A stretch of 64,000 bases of DNA from Amycolatopsis circi (GCF_003385235.1 NZ_PQIA01000018.1:27176-91175); one strand, 5' to 3'. Positions 42,735-52,072 are shown, counted from the stretch's first letter. Program-made: numbers and translations. The notes: generated by a model not told the origin, from the letters alone.

Positions 42735-42757
42735 GGCATCGAGCTTATCGCCGAAGG

Positions 42758-44413
42758 TCAGCTGCGAGTCAGAAGCGTCCACTCCTTTGTGGATTCGGCC
42801 GTCCGGAAGTGCTCCGCCAAGTAGCCGCCGTAGATCCGGGTCATCGCTTCGACTGTGTCCTGGCAGCAGCCTTGTCCGGCCCGCAGCTTCGGCACCATGA
42901 CCCACTGCGCTTCCCCGAAAACCTGGTCCGCCGGCGGATGCGTGCGCTCGTCGAAGCTGATCTCCAGATCCCACCAGAGCGGTCCGCCGGTCGCCGGGGT
43001 CAGGTCGAGCGCGAACGCGAACGGGTTGGCCAATGACATGCTGGCCACGCGATCGCCGGGCCGGATGTGGCGGCGCAGCAACGCGAGGCCGTCGTCGAGC
43101 ATCGCCGGGACCGCGGAGGCGTTGCGGTAGGCGGTCTGCCACGTCGCGTCCGCCGGTACGACGAAGTCGCCGAGGTGCGGGCTGGTGATCCGCTGCGATT
43201 GCGGAGGTGCGGCGACGACATCCCGCCGCGCCGCGCTGATGCCAAGCGCCAACATGTCCTTTCCGGCGATCGGCGCCGTCGTCGCGACGAGCAGCAGGAC
43301 GAGCCCGGCGAGCAACGGCACCGGCATCCGGCGGCGGCCGTCTCCCCCGGTCCAGCGCGGCAGCTCCGGCTTCAGGGCCGCCACCAGCACGAGCGGGATG
43401 ACGACAAGGGCGGCGAGATCGGACTTCTCCGGGCTGTCGGCGGCGGAAATCACGACACTCGAGCCGAGCACGAACAGGGTGAGCACGAGCAGTCGCCACG
43501 GCCGAGCCGGCTCTCCGCGCCGTCGAGCGATCCAGAAGAGAGCGGCCACGACGAGCAAGGCGAGAACGCCGACCGGAGCGTTGTACGCAATGGCGTGCAG
43601 CAGCAGGCTCAGCCGCTTCCCGCTTCCCTGCGCGGCGAACGCCGTCGCGACGTCACCCGCGTAACCGACCGGACTGATCCCGAAACCCAGCCAGAACACC
43701 ACGACGATCAGCCCGAACCCCGCGACCGCACCGGGTATCGCCCGCGCGGCGAGGGTCCGCAGCATCAGCCCGAGGACCACCGCGACCACGCCCATCAGGA
43801 AGAAGTTCGCCTTGTCGTAGGCGAGCAGTCCGAGCAGCAGGCCGACGACGGCGCCGTCAGCCAGCGGCCGCGGCAACCGTGGCCGGATCAGCACGGCAAG
43901 CAGAAGCGCGGCGTAGAGCAGCCAGCCGAACTTGTTGTAGAGCATCGCGTATGTCGTCGTGCCCGGCGAGTAGCCCGGCGGCCGGACGGAAATGACCAGC
44001 AACGCCATGAAGACGGTGAATCCTGCCGCATGCCCTCCGGGCAAACGCCGATGGGCGACGAATCCGGCGAGCACCGCCGCGATCGGGAGAAAAAGCAAAC
44101 AGCCGTATGTCACTGCGGCAAGTGACGGAACTGCTTGCAGCTTCATTCCGAGCGACGTGAGCACGTAGACGAGAGGGCCGATGGCGTTCGAGAAATCCGT
44201 GCCGGGCACTTGGCCCTGCGCGATCCGGTATCCGCCGTCCAGCAGAATGAAATTGTCCCAGGGCGCCACGAGCGCGACCGGTCCGAGCCACCAGGAGAAC
44301 AGTCCCAGCACGACGACAGCGGTCACGGTCAGCAACGCCCACCGCACGCGCCGAGGCGAATCGCGCACTGAAACCTCGGGGTTGGCGACACCTAGATCAT
44401 TTTCTGTCGACAT
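42758..44413 (-). CDS. Polytopic membrane protein, possible lipid-linked glycosyltransferase
   Basis: 551 residues with about 11-12 membrane helices in the first 380 and a C-terminal extracytoplasmic domain of about 150 residues (ITSPHLGDFVVPADATW, WWDLEISFDERTHPP, GYLAEHFRTA). After the first helix comes PWDNFILLDGGYRIAQGQVPGTDFSN, with acidic residues in the first loop as in GT-C enzymes. It may transfer sugar from a polyprenyl carrier on the outer face; this is inference from topology. ATG 44413 has GGGAAG just upstream. Confidence 0.72.
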   Translation of the reverse strand: MSTENDLGVANPEVSVRDSPRRVRWALLTVTAVVVLGLFSWWLGPVALVAPWDNFILLDGGYRIAQGQVPGTDFSNAIGPLVYVLTSLGMKLQAVPSLAAVTYGCLLFLPIAAVLAGFVAHRRLPGGHAAGFTVFMALLVISVRPPGYSPGTTTYAMLYNKFGWLLYAALLLAVLIRPRLPRPLADGAVVGLLLGLLAYDKANFFLMGVVAVVLGLMLRTLAARAIPGAVAGFGLIVVVFWLGFGISPVGYAGDVATAFAAQGSGKRLSLLLHAIAYNAPVGVLALLVVAALFWIARRRGEPARPWRLLVLTLFVLGSSVVISAADSPEKSDLAALVVIPLVLVAALKPELPRWTGGDGRRRMPVPLLAGLVLLLVATTAPIAGKDMLALGISAARRDVVAAPPQSQRITSPHLGDFVVPADATWQTAYRNASAVPAMLDDGLALLRRHIRPGDRVASMSLANPFAFALDLTPATGGPLWWDLEISFDERTHPPADQVFGEAQWVMVPKLRAGQGCCQDTVEAMTRIYGGYLAEHFRTAESTKEWTLLTRS

Positions 44414-44727
44414 GCGCTTCCCATCCTCGGGATTCGTTCGACTGATCATTTCGAGGCAGCAAAGACCCGGCCGTCTCGCGATGTCCCGTAGTCGAGAGGG
44501 AAACGCCGCGCGTTACATGCGCCCGCGAATTGATTTCAATGCGGAAAATTATCGACAAGATAATTGCTTCACCTATTTTCGACTCCTCGATCAGCGAGAT
44601 AATTGACGCCCGCGGGCACGCCGGGTGTTTCACCAACAAGCTCGGGGATGTCGCACCGCAATTATTGACTCGCACACAGCAATCTCGAACATTGAGGCAG
44701 GAACCGCCCGGCCCTACGGTCAGGATC
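44414..44727. promoter_or_regulatory. A/T-rich divergent region with stacked palindromes
   Basis: This 314-base gap contains the most A/T-rich DNA in the window. ATTGA-TT-TCAAT lies at 44529-44540, AATTATC-gacaa-GATAATT at 44547-44565 and a further GATAATT at 44598-44604; AATTATTGACT follows near 44660. It separates the membrane protein gene from the epoxide hydrolase and is a plausible binding zone for a local regulator or an Lsr2-type silencer. Confidence 0.5.
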
Positions 44728-45927
44728 GTGGTTAACCTTTCAGCGAGCGAAACGCCGCCCGCCCCTGAGCCCTTCGCAATGTGCATCGCCGACGAGGACC
44801 TCGCCGACCTGCGGTCCAGACTGGACCAGGTCCGGCTTCCCGAACACGAGACCGTGCCGGACGCGGCTCAAGGAATCCAGCTGGCGCAGGTGGCGAAGCT
44901 GCTGACGGCTTGGCGGGAGCACGATTGGCCCGCGCGGCAAGCGCAGTGGAACGCCATCCCGCACTACCGCCTGGTTCTCGACGGTTTGGGCGTCGCGTTC
45001 TGGCACGTACGCTCCCCCGAGCCGGACGCGCTGCCGCTCGTGCTGACGCACGGCTGGCCCGGTTCGATCCTCGAGTTCGAGGACGTCATCGGACCGCTCA
45101 GCGATCCGGCCGCGCACGGCGGTTCCGCGCGCGACGCCTTCCACCTGGTGATCCCGGCGCTGCCAGGTTTCGGCTTCAGCGACCGTCCCCGGGAGCAGGG
45201 CTGGCATCCTGGTCGCACCGCCCGGGCGTGGGCGCAGCTGATGACCGTGCTCGGCTACCCGCGTTTCGGCGCGCACGGCGGGGATTGGGGCGCGTTCGTG
45301 AGCACCGAACTCGCGCGCCTCGTCCCCGAGCGCGTCGCGGGCTTGCACCTGACGATGCCCGTGACGTCCCCGATCCCCGACGACCTGCTCGCGCCCAGCC
45401 CCGCCGAACAACGCATCCTCGACCGGCGCAACCTGCACCTGACCGACGGCTACGGCTTCGGGATCCAAATGGGCACCCGCCCGCAGACCCTGGGCTATTC
45501 GCTGCTCGACTCCCCCGCCGGACTGGCCGCGTGGCTGGGCGAGAAGTTCGCCGCCTACTCCGACAATCGGCCCGAAACCAGTGGCGGCGTAAGCATTTCG
45601 CAGCAGATCGACACCATCGCGCTGTACTGGCTGACCGGCACCGGTGCGTCCTCGTCCCGGTGGTACTGGGAGGCGATGCGCTGGGTGCCCCGCAGTGCGG
45701 AAGCGGAGAACGCGCAACCCGTGACCGTCCCGACCGCCTGCTCGATTTTCCCGGCCGATCCCTGGCCGACCGCCCGGCACTGGGCCGAGCGCCGCTATCT
45801 CGATCTGCGGTCCTGGCACGAACTCGACCGCGGCGGCCACTTCCCCGGTCTGGAACAGCCGGAGCTGCTGGTGTCCGAGATCAGGGAAGCGTTCCGGCAC
45901 ACGCGGCAGGTCCGGGCCGTGTCCTGA
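44728..45927 (+). CDS. Epoxide hydrolase, microsomal type
   Basis: 399 residues. An N-terminal EHN domain (RSRLDQVRLPE, LLTAWREHDWPARQAQWNAIPHY in pieces) precedes the alpha/beta hydrolase core: oxyanion motif HGWPGS, nucleophile Asp in HGGDWGAF, lid tyrosines, and the base His in GGHFPGLEQP. It opens epoxides with water. Start taken as GTG 44728, though an in-frame ATG 17 codons downstream is possible. Converges with the AraC gene. Confidence 0.92.
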   Translation: MVNLSASETPPAPEPFAMCIADEDLADLRSRLDQVRLPEHETVPDAAQGIQLAQVAKLLTAWREHDWPARQAQWNAIPHYRLVLDGLGVAFWHVRSPEPDALPLVLTHGWPGSILEFEDVIGPLSDPAAHGGSARDAFHLVIPALPGFGFSDRPREQGWHPGRTARAWAQLMTVLGYPRFGAHGGDWGAFVSTELARLVPERVAGLHLTMPVTSPIPDDLLAPSPAEQRILDRRNLHLTDGYGFGIQMGTRPQTLGYSLLDSPAGLAAWLGEKFAAYSDNRPETSGGVSISQQIDTIALYWLTGTGASSSRWYWEAMRWVPRSAEAENAQPVTVPTACSIFPADPWPTARHWAERRYLDLRSWHELDRGGHFPGLEQPELLVSEIREAFRHTRQVRAVS

Positions 45928-45938
45928 TGCGGTGTCCG

Positions 45939-46829
45939 TCAAGAATCGCGGTACGCCGAAGGCCGCGTGCCGGTGTGCCGCAAGAAGGCCGTCGACAGTG
46001 CGGCCGGGCTGGCGAACCCGCAGCGCCCCGCGATCTGGGAGACCGTCAGGTCAGTGTCGCGCAGCAGCCGTTTCGCCTCGTCGATCCGCAACCGGGTCAG
46101 GTACCGATACGGCGTCACCCCGGTCGCTTCTTTGAAGACCCGCACCAGGTGGAAAACGCTCAGGTGCACCTCGCCGGCGAGGTCGGCCAGGGTGATCGGC
46201 TCGGCGAGCCGCTCGCGCATCGCCGCGACAACCGCCTGAACCCGCGCGTTCTCCCGCTTCGGCACCGCCCCGGGGGACAGCCGGGCATGACGGGTGAGCA
46301 GTTGCATCGACAGGAACGCCGCCGCGGACTCGGCGTACAGATCGTCGGCCCCGGCCGCGCCGCCGACGGCTCGGATGATCTCCTCGACCAGCGGATCCCC
46401 CGCAGCCAACGACGCAGCCATCGCGTCGAAGTCCACCGCGGCGCCGCCGAGCTGCGCCGCCGTCGCGTCGATCGTGCCGCGCGGAAGGTGGACCTGCAGG
46501 CTGGTCAGCCTGCCGTCCGCCCGATAGCGGCGCACGGCAGGCTGGTCCGGAAGCATCAGCTCGACCCGTCCCGGCGTCCACGGAGTGCGCTCCCACCGGC
46601 CGCCGCGGCGCGTCTCCATCACCGCGCTTCTCCCGGCCGGCAGCACCAGATGCAGATCCGCCGCGGCCGGCAGCGTCATTTCCTCGGAGACGGGGACGTG
46701 CTCGAACCGCTGCACGAGCAAGGACTGCCAGCCGGCGTCCTCCCAGCTGCAATACGTGCGCCGGACGTACCGCTCCATGTCGAAACCGGCGTACGGCTGG
46801 AGATCCAGCCGCGTGGAGTCGAACACCAT
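45939..46829 (-). CDS. AraC-family transcription factor
   Basis: 296 residues. The C-terminal 100 carry both helix-turn-helix units (ITLADLAGEVHLSVFHLVRVFKEATGVTPYRYL, then LTVSQIAGRCGFASPAALSTAFLRHTGTRPS, in pieces). The N-terminal part is a cupin-like ligand domain. It is divergent from the SnoaL-like gene with 38 bases between starts, so it probably controls that gene and itself. Confidence 0.92.
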   Translation of the reverse strand: MVFDSTRLDLQPYAGFDMERYVRRTYCSWEDAGWQSLLVQRFEHVPVSEEMTLPAAADLHLVLPAGRSAVMETRRGGRWERTPWTPGRVELMLPDQPAVRRYRADGRLTSLQVHLPRGTIDATAAQLGGAAVDFDAMAASLAAGDPLVEEIIRAVGGAAGADDLYAESAAAFLSMQLLTRHARLSPGAVPKRENARVQAVVAAMRERLAEPITLADLAGEVHLSVFHLVRVFKEATGVTPYRYLTRLRIDEAKRLLRDTDLTVSQIAGRCGFASPAALSTAFLRHTGTRPSAYRDS

Positions 46830-46867
46830 GGTTCACAGGCTAGCGACGATCGACACCAGGAGGCTCG

Positions 46868-47281
46868 ATGACCGCCGCACCCCATCCCGCGCGCACCGCC
46901 AGCCAGGCTCTGCACGCCGCCGTCCGGAGGAAGGACAAGGAGGCCTGGCTGGAGCTGTTCGCCGCGGACGCTCTCGTCGAGGATCCGGTCGGCCCTTCGC
47001 ATTTCGACCCGGAAGGCACGGGGCACCGGGGCCGCGACGCGATTTCGGCGTTCTGGGACCGGGCCATCGCGCCCAACGAGTCGATCGAGTTCCTTTTCGA
47101 CGACTCCTTCGCCTGCGGGGACGAGGTCGCCTTCACCGGCCACGTCCGCAGCCAGCACGACGGACAGGTGCTCGAGGCCGAGGGCGTGTTCGTCTATCGG
47201 GTCGACGAGGCGGGGAAGATCCTTGCGGTGCGCGCCTTTTGGGAGATCGAGCGCACCATGCGGACAATGCGGCCCGCCTGA
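46868..47281 (+). CDS. SnoaL-like/ketosteroid isomerase-like protein
   Basis: 137 residues of the NTF2 cone fold: ALHAAVRRKDKEAWLELFAADALVEDP, an acidic pocket DPVGPSHFDPEG, HRGRDAISAFWDR and final strands EAEGVFVYRVDEAGKI, LAVRAFWEI. Members are isomerases, cyclases or small-molecule binders. ATG 46868 has GGAGGCTCG upstream. The 3' end has been duplicated downstream. Confidence 0.85.
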   Translation: MTAAPHPARTASQALHAAVRRKDKEAWLELFAADALVEDPVGPSHFDPEGTGHRGRDAISAFWDRAIAPNESIEFLFDDSFACGDEVAFTGHVRSQHDGQVLEAEGVFVYRVDEAGKILAVRAFWEIERTMRTMRPA

Positions 47282-47560
47282 TCCCGCAGCGGCTCGTTAC
47301 GCCAGGGTTATGCGGACGAGGTCAGCGTTCGACACCGCTCCTCCGCTGGGACCACCAGTACAACGCGGGCGTAATTCCCGTGCGGGCTACGCGGAGGGCG
47401 GGTTCGGCTGCCGGGTCGACGAGGCGGGGAAAAGCCTTGCGGTGCACGCCTTTTGGGAGGTCGAGCGGACGATGCGGCCCGCCTGACCGCTATGCCCGAC
47501 CCGAGAGACGGAGACGGGCAGCGGTCCTCCGCCAGGACAACCAGAGCAGCACGTACGGAA
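47206..47560. repeat. Diverged tandem duplication covering the ends of two convergent genes
   Basis: Copy 1 (about 47200-47370) and copy 2 (about 47412-47560) each hold the SnoaL 3' end followed by sequence like the 3' end of the membrane-protein gene on the other strand (GCGGAGGA blocks). The duplication joined the ends of both genes as one unit of about 205 bp. Confidence 0.6.
47412..47486 (+). pseudogene. Duplicated 3' end of the SnoaL-like gene
   Basis: The last 24 codons of the SnoaL-like gene recur 205 bases downstream (stop to stop): RVDEAGKSLAVHAFWEVE ending RTMRPA. Six substitutions and one 9-base deletion separate the copies. No start codon or upstream domain is present. Confidence 0.8.
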
Positions 47561-47993
47561 CCCCAGCGAGCAAACCCAAGCCGGAAACACCGAAGCCGAC
47601 CCAGTAGATCGCATAAGTATCGCTCCAGTCGGAGTCCGCGGTTTCGTGGGCGAAACTCACGGCTCCCACGCTCTGCACGACGGCCCCGGCAGCGATCAGG
47701 ACGACCGCGGCCGCGGTCAAGCGCCGGAGACGTTTTTCCCAAGCCAGCAGAGGGGCGGCGGGGCCCCGCTCGCCCTTCGGCGCCCGCAGCCAAGCCACCA
47801 CCGCCGCCACGCCGACCACCAGCCCCAACCCGGTGAAGCCCATCCCGAAGAGGAGGGCTCCGCCGGCTCCGATATTGGCGCCGGTGTTAGGCCGCTGGGT
47901 GACCAGCATGAGGAGCCCCATGCCCAGCAGCACGGTCCCGGCGACGAGGATCCAGATCGCGACGAACTTCAAGGTGCTGACAGTGGTTCTCAT
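47490..47993 (-). CDS. Four-span membrane protein
   Basis: 167 residues with four hydrophobic helices (near 8-30, 42-65, 85-110 and 130-155), a short basic loop after helix two (LRAPKGERG) and a basic C-terminal tail. No family motif. ATG 47993 is preceded by GGAAGGA. Its 3' end is part of the tandem duplication. Confidence 0.75.
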   Translation of the reverse strand: MRTTVSTLKFVAIWILVAGTVLLGMGLLMLVTQRPNTGANIGAGGALLFGMGFTGLGLVVGVAAVVAWLRAPKGERGPAAPLLAWEKRLRRLTAAAVVLIAAGAVVQSVGAVSFAHETADSDWSDTYAIYWVGFGVSGLGLLAGVPYVLLWLSWRRTAARLRLSGRA

Positions 47994-48296
47994 GGTTCCT
48001 TCCGACTGAATGCCGCCTCTGCCCGGCAACCCGGCTGCCTGTTCACAGCGCCGGCCCACCTGGCATTCCCCCCTCCTGACCACCCAGCCGCTCGCCTCGG
48101 GCGCCAACGGTGAACGAAACGCATGAACAACTGATTTTAGGCAAAAGCATCTTATCCGGTCGTAACCAACAAGGCGGGGCTCCACAACGGTGTCGCCAAA
48201 TGGTTACAAAAAGCGCCGAGCGGGCAGTATCGTGCGTTTCGGGTGCACCACTCGCTCCCGTTCTGCCGCGGCAGGGCGCTGTCGGGCGGATCCTGC

Positions 48297-48722
48297 TCAG
48301 CCGGAGCGCGGGGCAGGAATCACGACCCCGTCCGCGGGCCGGTTGCCGCGGTAGCGGGCCACCACGACCCGGACGCCGTTGCGGAACGCGTCGGGCATCG
48401 CCGCGAGGACGGTGCTGCGCGGCAGCGGGCGCGGCACGTCGAGTCCGGTCATCGGCCGGGCGAGGCCGATGCCGCGGACCGTCCACCGCAGCCGTCCTTC
48501 CTTGTCCCGGTCGGTGAATTCCAGCGAGACCGGACGCCACGCCGCCACGCGCACGAGTCCGCTGTCCGGTCCGGCGGGGATCAGCACGTCGCCCGCGTCG
48601 AGCAGAAGGCAGACGCGCGGGACCGGCTCCAGGCCGTCGATCGCGACGATGCCGCGGCGGCCCCGTTCGGGTGACCGGAGCAGCCGGACGCATTCGCGAT
48701 GCGTCAGCTCCGCGTCGTCCAT
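48297..48722 (-). CDS. Pyridoxamine 5'-phosphate oxidase-like FMN-binding protein
   Basis: 141 residues. The pattern MDDAELTHRECVRLLRSPERGRRGIVAIDGLEPVPRVC (in pieces) and a later VSLEFTDRDKEGRLRWTVRGIG is that of small PPOX/Rv3369-type split-barrel proteins that bind FMN or F420. They serve as reductases or resistance proteins in actinomycetes. ATG 48722 has GGAGG 8 bases upstream. Confidence 0.78.
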   Translation of the reverse strand: MDDAELTHRECVRLLRSPERGRRGIVAIDGLEPVPRVCLLLDAGDVLIPAGPDSGLVRVAAWRPVSLEFTDRDKEGRLRWTVRGIGLARPMTGLDVPRPLPRSTVLAAMPDAFRNGVRVVVARYRGNRPADGVVIPAPRSG

Positions 48723-48847
48723 CGCCCAGCTCCTCCCCCGCGCCTCGGTGAACCCAGGATCCCGATTCCACCCCGCGACGCGCAAGAACGCCCACCGCCG
48801 GACGTCACTTCCTCAAGGGACTCAAGACCTTCACCGCCCGCGACGGT

Positions 48848-48888
48848 GCTTTTCCGGCCGCTTCCGATGAACTATTCGCCGGAAAAGC
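48848..48888. terminator. Perfect 11-bp stem-loop
   Basis: GCTTTTCCGGC (48848-48858) pairs fully with GCCGGAAAAGC (48878-48888) around a 19-base loop. It could end minus-strand transcription before the PPOX-like gene. Confidence 0.5.
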
Positions 48889-48972
48889 CGATCACGCCAG
48901 CCCCGTTCACCGGGTCGTGGAGACGTCCGGCTGCCGGATGCGCACTCCGCCGCGGAAGAGCCTGCGACAACG

Positions 48973-49170
48973 CTAGATACGGCTGCTCCACGGACCCCCG
49001 CCGCCCGTTCGTGTCGCGGTGGCACCGGGGGGCAGGTCGAGGACGTCGAGCAGGCTTTGGTCCTCGTCGATGGCGTGGTGCAGGTGTCCGTTCCCGGCGT
49101 CGAAGATGACGGCGTGGAAGATTCCGCCGCCCGCGTTGCCCGCACCGATTCCGTCCGACAGGCGAACGAC
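48973..49170 (-). pseudogene. Possible gene fragment
   Basis: A minus-strand frame of about 65 codons reads like protein (DHVVRLSDGIGAGNAGGGIFH, in pieces; FDAGNGHLHHAIDEDQSLL) and ends at 48973. No start or ribosome binding site is found and no family recognised. It may be the relic of a larger gene. Confidence 0.3.
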
Positions 49171-49208
49171 GTGGTCGGAACCGCGCCTTTCGCGAGTAGC
49201 GTGGCGCG

Positions 49209-49562
49209 GTGGACACGGATTGGCACGCACTGCCGGGGCCGGTGTGGTACCGGCCGGCGGAAGCCGCTGGCGCCGCAAGAGATTTGGCCGCGGCCGCGTC
49301 GGATGAAGATGCCGCGGTCGCCATACGCCGGTTGATCGTCGCAGTAGGCAACGACCATGCCGGGACGCTGTACCCAGCCGCGATCCCGGCGGTGAGTCTC
49401 CTGCTCGGGGTGGTCCGGGACATGCCCGGCAAGCCGCGCGCGGCGGGCATGTTGCGCACCGTCGCCGACGACTGCTCGGACAGCAGCGGCGCCAGGGAGA
49501 TGGCCGCGGAGTTGTTGACGGAGCTGGACGCGGGAAGCTGGTCGGACCTGGTAGCTGACTGA
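49209..49562 (+). CDS. Conserved helical protein, unknown function
   Basis: 117 residues, start GTG 49209. The composition and pattern (AIRRLIVAVGNDHAGTLYPAAIPAVSLLLGVVRD, in pieces; ELLTELDAGSW) suggest one or two HEAT-like helical pairs. It ends 8 bases before the stop of the convergent MerR gene. Function unknown. Confidence 0.6.
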   Translation: MDTDWHALPGPVWYRPAEAAGAARDLAAAASDEDAAVAIRRLIVAVGNDHAGTLYPAAIPAVSLLLGVVRDMPGKPRAAGMLRTVADDCSDSSGAREMAAELLTELDAGSWSDLVAD

Positions 49563-49569
49563 AGGCAGT

Positions 49570-50465
49570 TCAGCGGTGCGCGCGCAGGGCGTCGAGCAGC
49601 CATCGGAAAGCACTGCCGGTTCGCCGGGGACTTGCTCGTTGACCAGGCTGAGCAGCTGCCAGCAGCGCTCGACCTGCTGGTCGGCGACCATTTCCAGCCA
49701 GTCGGTCAGCGGTGCGACTTCCGCGGCCGGGAAATCCGCCGGGACGATCCGGTCGAGCACGACACGGCCCTGTTCAGACTCGGGCGCGATGCCCTCGCGC
49801 ACTGCCTGACCGGCGTGGGCGAGTACAGCGGGCCGGATGTTCAGGCCGAACTCCAGCCGGTTGTCACCGAGCGCCATTCGCCGCAGCTTCCGGCCGAACT
49901 GCTTGTCCGCCACCAGTTCGGCCAGCTCGATCCAGGCGTCGACCTGCCCCGGAGTGGGGTCGTCCGGCAGGTGCGCGGGCAGCTCGCGCATCCACTCGGC
50001 GACGACCGCGGCGTCCTCGTCCTCTACGCCGGCGAAGACCTCGCCGACGAAGCTGTCGACGATCTTCTGCCGTTCCTGGGCGGACAGCTGGGTCAGTTTG
50101 TGCATCAGGGAAATCTCCTCCGCGGTACTCGCGCGCTTGGCGACGGTGCTCAGCACGGCGCGCCGCAGCCGCAGCGTGCGGATCTCGGCGTCCAGGGCTC
50201 TGACATGCACTTCGGCCACCTCGGCCAGGGCGAGCTGCCTGCTGAGCACCTGCCGGACCGCCTCAAGGCCCAATCCGAGGTCGCGCAGGGTCCTGATCAG
50301 GTCGATCCGGGCGACCGCCTCGATGCCGTACAGGCGATATCCGGAAGGCGACCTGGTCACGGGCGCGACCACGCCGTTGTCGGACCAGAACCGGATCGTG
50401 CGCGACTGCACGCCGGTCAACTGAGCCAACTGGCCGATCGTGAAGAGGTCCGCGCCTACCGTCAT
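49570..50465 (-). pseudogene. MerR-family regulator with a frame break near the C-terminus
   Basis: ATG 50465 starts a MerR protein: FTIGQLAQLTGVQSRTIRFWSDNGVV and SGYRLYGIEAVARIDLI (residues 7-55), a dimerisation helix and a long helical effector domain. The frame reads normally to EQVPGEPAVL, then the next frame gives FRWLLDALRAHR and a stop at 49570, the usual family end. One missing T (an A in AAA at 49607-49609) restores a protein of about 298 residues. If the break is real, the protein is extended by a nonsense tail to 48831. The effector domain is otherwise intact. Confidence 0.75.
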
Positions 50466-50625
50466 GGTCCCCACCGTGCACCTTCCACCGGCTGGAAACT
50501 CAAGCGATTTCCGCCGCCGCCCCGTCCGCGCGGGGAGGAGCGCGGTCCGGGCCCGCATGGTCCGGGCGTGCCTGGGTATCCCTTCCGGTGAGCCGCAGTT
50601 CGCCCGCGACGGTCAGGAGGACTTC

Positions 50626-50790
50626 ATGCTGGGACTGCTCGGTCTGCTTCTGGTGATCTGGCTGGTGTGCATCGTGCTCGGGGTGGTGATCAAGGGCCTG
50701 TTCTGGCTGATCGTGGTGGGCGCGGTCCTGTTCGTGGCCACCGCCGTGGTCGGTTTCGTGAAGCGGGAGGCGCTGGGACGCGGACGCTGA
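50626..50790 (+). CDS. 54-residue membrane protein
   Basis: ATG 50626 has AGGAGG at ideal distance. Almost the whole protein is hydrophobic: helices LGLLGLLLVIWLVCIVLGVV and LFWLIVVGAVLFVATAVVGF, then a basic end. Small two-span proteins like this are common in actinomycetes and have no known role. Confidence 0.72.
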   Translation: MLGLLGLLLVIWLVCIVLGVVIKGLFWLIVVGAVLFVATAVVGFVKREALGRGR

Positions 50791-50872
50791 CCGCTCGAAG
50801 CCGTGGCGAAACCTGCCGGGAGCGAGACGATCGCAACACCTCCGGCCGCCGTTCCCGGCTTAGGCTGAGCGC

Positions 50873-51517
50873 ATGGCCGACACCACATCGCCGACTCCGC
50901 AGGAAGCGTTCGACCTGCTGATGGCCGGCAATCAGCGCTTCGTCACCGGCGCACCGGAACACCCGAACCAGGACGCGGCGCGGCGCGCGGCGATCGCGCC
51001 GAACCAGAGCCCGTTCGCGGTCCTGTTCGGGTGTTCCGACTCCCGCCTCGCCGCCGAAATCATCTTCGACCGCGGGCTCGGCGACCTGTTCGTCGTGCGC
51101 ACCGCGGGCCAGGTGATCGGCGGCGAGGTGCTGGGCAGCATCGAATACGGCGTCGACCTGCTGGACTGCCCCCTCGTCGTCGTCCTCGGCCACGACTCGT
51201 GCGGCGCCGTCGGAGCGGCCCGCGCGGCGCTGGAGGACGGGCTCGCGCCGGTGGGCTATGTCCGCGACGTCGTCGAGAAGGTGACTCCCAGCGTGCTCGC
51301 CGCACGGGCAGCGGGTCTGGTCGAGCCGCACGAGATTCTCGCCGAACACGTCAAGCACACCGTCGACCTGCTGCTGGACCGGTCCCGCGTGCTCGCCGAC
51401 CGGGTCGCGGACGGCCGGGCCGCTGTGGTCGGGCTTCGCTACCGCTTGGCCGACGGCGGCGCTGAAGTCGTGGCCGCGCATGGCATCGAGGTCCCCGCGG
51501 CGGGCTCCGCGGCCTGA
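50873..51517 (+). CDS. Beta-carbonic anhydrase
   Basis: 214 residues. Zinc ligands Cys54 (GCSDSR), His107 and Cys110 (GHDSCG) with the Asp56-Arg58 dyad are all present, so the enzyme should be active. It interconverts carbon dioxide and bicarbonate in the cytoplasm. The ATG at 50873 has no strong ribosome binding site. A single gene. Confidence 0.95.
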   Translation: MADTTSPTPQEAFDLLMAGNQRFVTGAPEHPNQDAARRAAIAPNQSPFAVLFGCSDSRLAAEIIFDRGLGDLFVVRTAGQVIGGEVLGSIEYGVDLLDCPLVVVLGHDSCGAVGAARAALEDGLAPVGYVRDVVEKVTPSVLAARAAGLVEPHEILAEHVKHTVDLLLDRSRVLADRVADGRAAVVGLRYRLADGGAEVVAAHGIEVPAAGSAA

Positions 51518-51619
51518 TCCCGACGAGCCGCGACCTGCGCGCTGTAACCCTTGAACCGCTCGAAGCGACAGCAAAGGGGCATCAGAACGCAGGTCAAGGC
51601 TCAATGGCGGAGGAATTAA

Positions 51620-52072
51620 GTGGCGCTGCTCAGGAAGAAGACTCCCGAAGAAGCGGCCGCGGAACTCGCGGCGAAGGAGCAGCTGCGCCGCGAAGCGGAG
51701 GAACACCAACGTCGCCAGCTGGCGGAGAAGGAACGGCAAGCGTTCGAGCAGTCCCCCGCTGGCCGTGCCCGGGCCGCCTTCGCGAAGGGCGACCAGGTCT
51801 TCCAGTTCTCCATCGACGTGATGAACCAGAAGGCGATCATCGTCGCGATGGTCGGCGGCACGACGAGCCAGCGGACGAGCGACCCGGTCGAGGTTCTCAA
51901 CTCCGTGTGCCGCGAGGGCTGGGATCTCGTCAACGGGTCGTTCGTCTTCGTCGAACAGGGCCAGGAGAGCCGGGACAAGTTCATGTCGTCCGGGCAGAAC
52001 GTCGCGATCAAGGGCGAAGTCGTCGGCTACTACTTGTTCAAACGCCGCGAGGTCAACCGGCGGGCAGCGTAG
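51620..52072 (+). CDS. Conserved actinobacterial protein with N-terminal coiled coil
   Basis: 150 residues. Residues 5-50 are a charged helix (TPEEAAAELAAKEQLRREAE, EEHQRRQLAEKERQAF), likely coiled coil. The C-terminal 90 form a small domain (GDQVFQFSIDVMNQKAIIVAM, VLNSVCREGWDLVNGSFVFV, GYYLFKRR in pieces). Similar domains occur as DUF4177-like proteins. Start GTG 51620 with GGAGG upstream. Confidence 0.72.
   Translation: MALLRKKTPEEAAAELAAKEQLRREAEEHQRRQLAEKERQAFEQSPAGRARAAFAKGDQVFQFSIDVMNQKAIIVAMVGGTTSQRTSDPVEVLNSVCREGWDLVNGSFVFVEQGQESRDKFMSSGQNVAIKGEVVGYYLFKRREVNRRAA

Noticed and set aside
42735..43499. Upstream extension of the first small-cassette gene
   Set aside because: The extension is antisense-like low-complexity sequence over the membrane-protein gene; protein-like sequence begins near 42780.
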